Assembly (NCBI GenBank): GCA_001949185.1
Contig: BDGG01000002.1
Coordinates: forward strand, 7,716,772-7,780,771
Reading direction: 5' to 3'
Source of the DNA: Ramazzottius varieornatus
Lineage: Eukaryota; Tardigrada; Eutardigrada; Parachela; Ramazzottiidae
Length of the DNA: 64,000 nucleotides
Positions 58,374 through 64,000 of the stretch are shown one piece after another (position 1 is the stretch's first letter; each line of letters begins with the position of its first letter). The notes below the pieces were generated by a model that was given only the letters and a program-made list of their open reading frames with translations, made no database searches and had not been told where the DNA came from. The position numbers were made by a program, and so were the translations under genes.

Positions 58374-60386
58374 TTAGAACTGGCGCTGAAGACTTTCATA
58401 GTCGTCAAAGTCGATGACTATCCGGAAGGGATACACGGTATCCCGGTCGAGTGCCTCACCTTCGACGGCTTGGCGAAACAGCTGCGAGTGATTCGACGAA
58501 CCTACCGCCTCGTTGAAGATCTCGGCTGACAGGACGAACTCGCGCCAGCCCACTGCCTCGGGAATCTCCAGGTAATCGCCGGCTTCGCTGATATCCTGAA
58601 AAGACAAAGAAGCTTAAGCTAAGCGTAGACAGTCAGAAAAGTTCCATTACTACAATATGCAACACCCCCACTGTAACACACCACATGATCCATCTCGCCA
58701 TCTCCCTGCTGGCCATAGAATGAAATGTTCACGTAGCCTTCGTTGAAAGACTGCGTGGGGAAGCGGACTTGAAGACTGCGAACCTGCAAGCCTGAAACCA
58801 AAAAAGGCTACACATAAATTTCCCAGCGAGAAGACTGAAAATCTTTCCTCTTGACATTCGTTCCATATTGTTTACAATCATTTCGTTTTCGAATTTATTC
58901 TCAAAACTCGTTTCCGAATTCATCGGGCGGTGCTTTGTCAAAGCTTCATTCGGAAAGTTTCATTGATGGCTTTGTGGGGTTTCTCGTTCGCGTAATGCAC
59001 CGAGCGCGTGATGAGGAAGTCATGCATACATTTCCGGGGACTCTGAGTCGTCTTTCAGGTTCGTAACGTCGTTACGACCCTCGAAATCACCCATCACGTT
59101 CCGCATTTCTACGTCGCTTGATTAATATCACTACCAAGCCATGTCCCTAGCACGCTGGCAGCTGTTTTCTCATAAACAGATCGCCGGAGTCGATAGACAA
59201 CTAGTTTTGTCTATCTACTCCAACAGTCGTTTACGCAAGTGCCGGTCGTTATCGATCCCGAGCCGGCGCTTGCTATTTTCAGAGTGCCGGTGCAACGAAT
59301 ACTTGGCGAGCCACGAGTTTTTCATTCCAAGACTCCAATGATGCTCAGTTTTCGAAACCAGACACCAGAACTGCAACAAACGCTGAGCACCGTTAAAGCC
59401 ACGAATGTCAAGTCTGCATGCCGCTCTTGCTTGCTTTACATAACAGAAATGCAGTATGCAAAATGGCTTCCTTACCGACGCGAGTCAGGTCGAACTTCCA
59501 GTCCACACGGGCATGGGAAGTGTCTGAAAACGGGTCACGGCCCAGGTACGCTATGTTCAGGTCCTCGTCGACAACATGTTGCACGTTGTACTCGGCGTAA
59601 ACCATCTTGCCGAACCCTGGAAAAGAAAAACAAACATTTGAGCAGATGTACAAGGTTCGAAAGTATCTTCGTGTCTGACTGCAGCGATTTCCGCGTTAAA
59701 ACCAGAGCAGGCGAGTAAACAGGAAGTGCAACCCCAGAAACCCTGAAATACAGACAAAACAGCGCGGCCTTCAAGGTTTGAACCTTGGTTCTCCTGTCAA
59801 CGAGGGGGACGGTCTGTGCACTGTGACGCCTCACTCCCAGGCACGTCTATAGCTTTTGTCACAAAGTCATACTTAATTCCCTCGCACGCCACAAGACTAC
59901 ACAATAGTTAACAACGCCGCTGACCATAAACTAATCAAGACAAATGGGCCACAATCTCGCGGAATAGAAGTGTGGCCATATGGAGATTTTGCACATGATC
60001 ATGGCACGGCCTCGATCACGTTCTTCGCGGAAACTGACTGTAACCGTGCCAACGTCTCCTGTATCGGCGCGACGGCGCCTCACCGGAATGACGCTTACCT
60101 TTAACTATTTTGTCCTCGTATTCATCCACGCGGACATACTGGTCCTTGACGGGACTGTAGAGAATCTCCATGCGTTTGTTCTGGTATTCGGACTTGGTAG
60201 GTTGGAAAACGAAGCCATTCAGGTTGGGGTAGCCCTTGCCTTTGCGCTGGGGAAATGGGGGCCCATAGGCTGCACAAACATAAACATTCACCATAATGCA
60301 AGGAACAAGAGGTGTATTGGACAGTCGTACAACTCAGAAAATAACAATAGGGACTTACGGAAATGCATTGCGTCCAGCGAGCTCAT
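58374..60386 (-). CDS. Free-standing PAW-domain protein (PNGase C-terminal domain)
   Basis: Exons 60386-60359, 60269-60099, 59616-59476, 58791-58682 and 58595-58374 encode 223 residues with all phases kept. From about residue 35 to the end the sequence follows the PAW domain of peptide:N-glycanase: YSPVKDQYVRVDEYEDKIVK, HARVDWKFDLTRVGLQVRSL, FPTQSFNEGYVNISFYG, WREFVLSAEIF, and NHSQLFRQAVEG to PFRIVIDFDD. In PNGase this domain binds the mannose part of misfolded glycoproteins. The PUB and transglutaminase-like catalytic parts are absent, so it cannot cleave glycans and may be a glycan-binding adaptor. No signal peptide, so probably cytosolic. Upstream of the ATG the frame stays open through an Arg-Ser repeat (ARSRSRSRSPNYQR), so the true start may be on an earlier exon. 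Confidence 0.75.
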
Positions 60387-62464
60387 TCTCTGGTAGTTGG
60401 GGGATCGGCTGCGGCTACGAGAACGGGCGGCTTCTTCGGCGGTGGCAGGTTGCAATAAACTACGGTCGAAAAGTGGTTGTAAGATTCCGGATGACTTGAT
60501 ACGGCATTAAATGATCGTTCGCAAAGCAAACATCTGGAGAAAACTCACACACTCTGCGGAAAATAACGCGGAATGAGAAGGTTTCGAGCACAATTTACCA
60601 CGAGCTTATCGAAATGTGCTTGTTGAACCACTTTGATGCGTCACAAAGGCTGACACGAGCTAAAAGCGTGATCAGCTGATCGACCAACGATGTTTCTACC
60701 ACACTTCCAGATCGGGCCGAAAGTGTTATTCACTCTTTCACTCCTTGCGCATTCAGTCAATCAAGCTACACGAACAATATGTACGAGTGCCAGTTCCAGG
60801 TAGCAACTTCGACCTACACTTGTGGAGTAACCATCTCTAAAAGTTGCACTGAATGCACGCTTGGTACACGTGCTGGTGTGCAGCCTGTCAACTGCTTCAA
60901 TCAATCAAGCTGTCTCTCGGTACAGAAATTCGTGGAAAATGCTGATTACATCACTTATGACGCATGACGTCAGCGCGTGCAAGTACAGTACTTCTTGACC
61001 ATGACACCATTTGCAGACGGGACGTCTAAGGTTTGCTCTCAGTCATTTTGCTACTCGAGTTCTGTCGTTCGTACCTGTTCATGGTTGCCAGAGACAAAGG
61101 CCTTCGCAGGTGACCGATCGTGTGGCCAAATTGTGGAGGAGCCCGTAGCGATCCAGTGATATCCAACTTCTTCTGGAATAATTATGAGGCTTACTTGCGA
61201 TTGACGTGGGCGGCACGCGGTGGAGGTCCCCGAAGGCAAACTGACGACGTTAGAATTAATCTGGATCCACCCTGTTGGAATCAAAATAGAATCTGCGGAA
61301 TACTGTCAGGTGACCCGAGTACCAATGAAAATCTGCTCTGGTTTAAAAAAAGGGCACAGCAAGCCGGAAGAAGGAAGCTTCGGAAACTTTGCCTGACTTC
61401 TCCCCACTGTTCGTAGCACGCGAAAACCGTGATACCATACACAAGCTCTTGGTTTCATAATGTGAAGACTGAAGCTCGAGACATGCGTTAGGGTGTTTTT
61501 TCGTTGGCGAGCTTCCGCCCACGCTGCCGATCGAACTGCCAAGTCAAATTTATATTGATTTTATTCTGCGTATTCCACGAAGGGACGCTTAGAGCCATAG
61601 CGATTTTCTTCGATCCGGCAGTCATACGTGAAGAGCCAGGTTGAGCCAAGCCAAGTAGACATATCGCCGAGTTCTCCATTAACATGCGTTGCTGCGGTCC
61701 GCGACCAGATCGAGCACGCAAGGGTGCTCAGAATCGACGAATCCGCGCCTCGGCGCACCGGCGGAGTTTTGTTTAGAAACTCGCTAAGGGTTGCTGAGTT
61801 ATTTAAGGTTTAAAGTATTGTATTTTGTATTTTAAGGTTGATGTTTTAAAGCACAAACCTCGAGAATACAGTAAAAAAATTCAATACCAAAGTCGTAGAC
61901 CCAGTGGAAACTCAGTGTATTCCGGTGGCGTCACCCCACGAGCCCATCATGAAGAATCCGTCGTATTGCGTGTCGTGTATGTCTGAAATGTTATATTAAT
62001 GCTCTCAGTCTCACGTTTTTTGAAGCAGTGTCCCTCCCGCAGCTGTGCAGTGTCCACAATATCCGGATTCCTCCGTCGCTTCCACTTCAACTTGGGACGG
62101 ACCCTTGGTTCCCGATCGTCAGATTCCCTAAACCCATGGACGGCGTTGCAGCAGGTTTACCGGTAGATGACGCGTTAGCGAACATCCCACCGCCAGCCGG
62201 AAGTCCGTTTACTCTAGCCGAAATTACCGTACCATGTCCTCTTGGAGATGCTTCGCCACGTGGATATCATCAGCAAGACTCATCTATCCAGGTACTCGTA
62301 CAAGCTCCAAAAGCTGCATGGGGGCTTCGAATGTTTTACAAGGTTGTTGAGTTAGTCCGTTTCCGGTCTGTCCGGAATGATGGTCCAGCCAAAGTAAGCA
62401 CTTGTTTTTCGATGACAGTGCCATAAAATAATCTGTTATAACACAAATATGTTAGGGTCGATGG
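60387..62464. other. Intergenic stretch with unsupported ORFs
   Basis: The open frame 62028-62426 (132 codons, Pro-rich, with FPIVRFPKPMDGVAAGLPVD) looks protein-like and has possible donors after 62292 and 62393, but neither joins a downstream exon in phase. Open stretches at 61120-61416 and 61488-61758 are on opposite strands and unsupported. I call no gene here; this may be the 5' part of the PAW-like remnant. Confidence 0.35.
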
Positions 62465-63143
62465 TGGTGCGCGGGAAAACTTACGGCGTGAGCGCCGCTC
62501 TATCCATTACTCATCTAGATCTGGGTCCAGAGAATTTCGTTGATCGACGGGCTGGAAGACCGGCATGGACCTCAAAATCGACTAGACGTGTGGTCGGTGT
62601 TCAAATCGTACAAGACGTAAGACTTTAACTCGGCCTTTCCGCGCCTTCAGTTTTCTGTCATGACAGAGTTTGGTCATTAACCAGCCGAAATTTTCTATCT
62701 TTCTATGTAGGCCAGCTCAGTGTACTCCTTATGAAGAATTTCAGCCGCGCTTTGCAATAGAAGGAGCCATTTGAAATTCGAACTTGGAGCAAGTGGGTTT
62801 GAAAGGGTATTGTTTCGTCATCACCACGCCATTATGGTTTTTTTGCCGACAGCCTGCGACGAACGCAAGAAAACAGAAGGACAGGGTGGTCGGGACTGGT
62901 ATTATCCGTTACCGTTCGAGCAACGAACCTCGTGCTCTTCCGCATGGACGAAGAAGTGTTGCAGCTGGACATGGGGATGAAGTCAAAAAGGAATAACGTC
63001 GTAGCGACCATGGTGAAACGCAATTTGGTGGTTGGGTGTTTTTCAGAAGAAAACGCAGGCGACCTCATGGCAGGAATTCTTACTCTCCGCGATCGTATTG
63101 GGCGAAACAGTAGGAGGCAGTTATCAACTTATCAAAGGTAACT
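62465..63143 (+). pseudogene. Second PAW-like copy, probably decayed
   Basis: Two exon-like pieces resemble the neighbouring PAW protein. The first (about 62465-62619, ending before GTAAGA) reads LGPENFVDRRAGRPAWTSKS then RRVVGVQIVQD, matching LGRDPFSDTSHARVDWKFDL then RVGLQVRSLQV. The second (63047-63137, TTTTTCAG acceptor, GTAACT donor) reads SWQEFLLSAIVLGETVGGSY, matching GWREFVLSAEIFNEAVGSSN. I cannot connect them in phase, the middle part is broken up between frames, and the next candidate exon (63337) opens with a stop in the expected phase. Either a pseudogene or a diverged gene with exons I missed. Confidence 0.4.
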
Positions 63144-63144
63144 G

Positions 63145-63245
63145 AGACTCGGCAAATCATTTTCCCAAGTGGCGCACACTGTCAGGAAATAACATCGAAA
63201 GCATACGCCGCTTGAGACGGTAATATGGTGTAATCATTTGCCGAC
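63145..63245. repeat. Palindromic repeat, reference-quality copy
   Basis: The left end GACTCGGCAAATCATTTTCC and the right end GGTGTAATCATTTGCCGAC define the family's outer inverted repeat; the core is CCCAAGTGGCGCACACT / GCATACGCCGCTTGAG. Confidence 0.9.
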
Positions 63246-64000
63246 TTTCCTGATTGAACACACGAGAGCACTGCTTTGGCCAGTTGATTTCTTGTTCATT
63301 TGACTAATTACATTGGTGACCCCCGTTCGTCTTTAGCATAAAACCAGAAATGCTCGATAGTGCCCTGGAGATCGACCCCGGAAGTGGTGGATTGGGAAAA
63401 GCTGAAGACCACTACTATAAGAGCAATGTTTTCTCAATTGCAAGGCTCTGAGGATCAGTTCGTACCGTTCGAAGATGCTGAATCCGATGCTGGTGATTTT
63501 AATTATTGAAAACTTCTAAGACTTGTATTCTGATCACCTCTCTAGTTTTCCGCGGAAACATACAGTGAGTGTACAGACGGGTTTTAGGTTGTTAATTTTT
63601 TCAGCAATGTGTAATTGTGAATTAGTTCTCTGCAGTATTTATTTTCCCATAAAGTGCATTCTGTTTTGTTGATGTCAAAATATTTCGCAGAGAATTTTTC
63701 GCTGTGCACTCTCCGTTTCATAACATGGTTCGCGATCGTTTAACAAATTACTAAAGGATAATTTGACAAGTTCTGTTTGTAATGGACGACTCAATAAATA
63801 ATACTCCATTTAGGTCGAAATTATCGTCGGGAAAATTTGTGCCCTAGGGAAAATTACTTTGCCACATTTAGCGCACAACTGGACGTCGGTCTCCACTAAC
63901 TAGGCTAGCGTATAAGCTGGGAGACGACGGTCGGCCATTTACGCGGATAAGCCGGCACTGGACAAAGCACATATAACAGTCGGCATATTGTGTTCCAACA
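63246..64000. other. Right end of the window, no gene called
   Basis: A short open piece (about 63338-63450, KPEMLDSALEIDPGSGG) follows a TCTTTAG acceptor but lacks a partner in phase. The remainder is AT-rich without supported ORFs. Confidence 0.4.

Overview
The window is nuclear DNA from an animal. Nearly all genes are split by short introns with GT..AG borders (donors mostly GTAAGT-like, acceptors TTTNCAG-like), exon phases join cleanly, and the proteins are metazoan families: Numb, KChIP,  an LRIG-type LRR/Ig receptor, MRTF, UBE2E, class II CPD photolyase, aldehyde oxidase and a PAW-domain protein. Gene density is high, introns are mostly 50-400 bases and base composition is balanced. A compact invertebrate (ecdysozoan-like) genome fits, and a tardigrade is a plausible guess, but nothing in the sequence proves the phylum. 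There are no bacterial operons, rRNA genes or CRISPR arrays.

Layout. 0-3 kb: a small two-exon gene, the RPEL exon pair of an MRTF-like gene (both minus) and a short two-exon gene (plus). 4.6-5.7 kb: secreted glycine-rich protein. 7-8.1 kb: UBE2E-type E2 enzyme. 9.8-13.3 kb: KChIP-like calcium sensor with two alternative first exons, facing the class II photolyase (13.6-15.8 kb, minus). 19-24.7 kb: 12-LRR, 3-Ig, single-pass receptor. 26.6-30.0 kb (minus): complete numb. 33.4-40.3 kb: 26-exon molybdenum hydroxylase of aldehyde oxidase type. 40.5-42.2 kb (minus): two unrecognised genes. 42.6-47.9 kb: secreted Thr/Gly-rich protein, a small secreted peptide, a WAP-like cysteine-rich protein and weaker candidates. 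49.1-57.4 kb: a cluster of small single-pass membrane proteins, several with mitochondrial-type N-termini and a shared C-terminal motif set, interrupted by an F-box gene. 58.4-60.4 kb (minus): a free-standing PAW-domain protein, with a second PAW-like remnant at 62.5-63.1 kb.

The most unusual content is the 49-57 kb cluster. It includes a PIGBOS1-like microprotein ORF that ends six bases before, and in the same frame as, a 307-codon Gly/Ser-rich membrane-protein ORF. Also notable is a palindromic repeat (core CAAGTGGCGCAC ... GTGCGCCACTTG, outer ends near GTCGGCAAATGA) present in about 20 copies, almost all in introns or between genes, sometimes with two or three hairpin modules inside one pair of outer ends.

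All exon structures were worked out by eye from splice signals, phase and family similarity. No database search was run. Where only splice logic supports a gene, the confidence is low and the entry says so.
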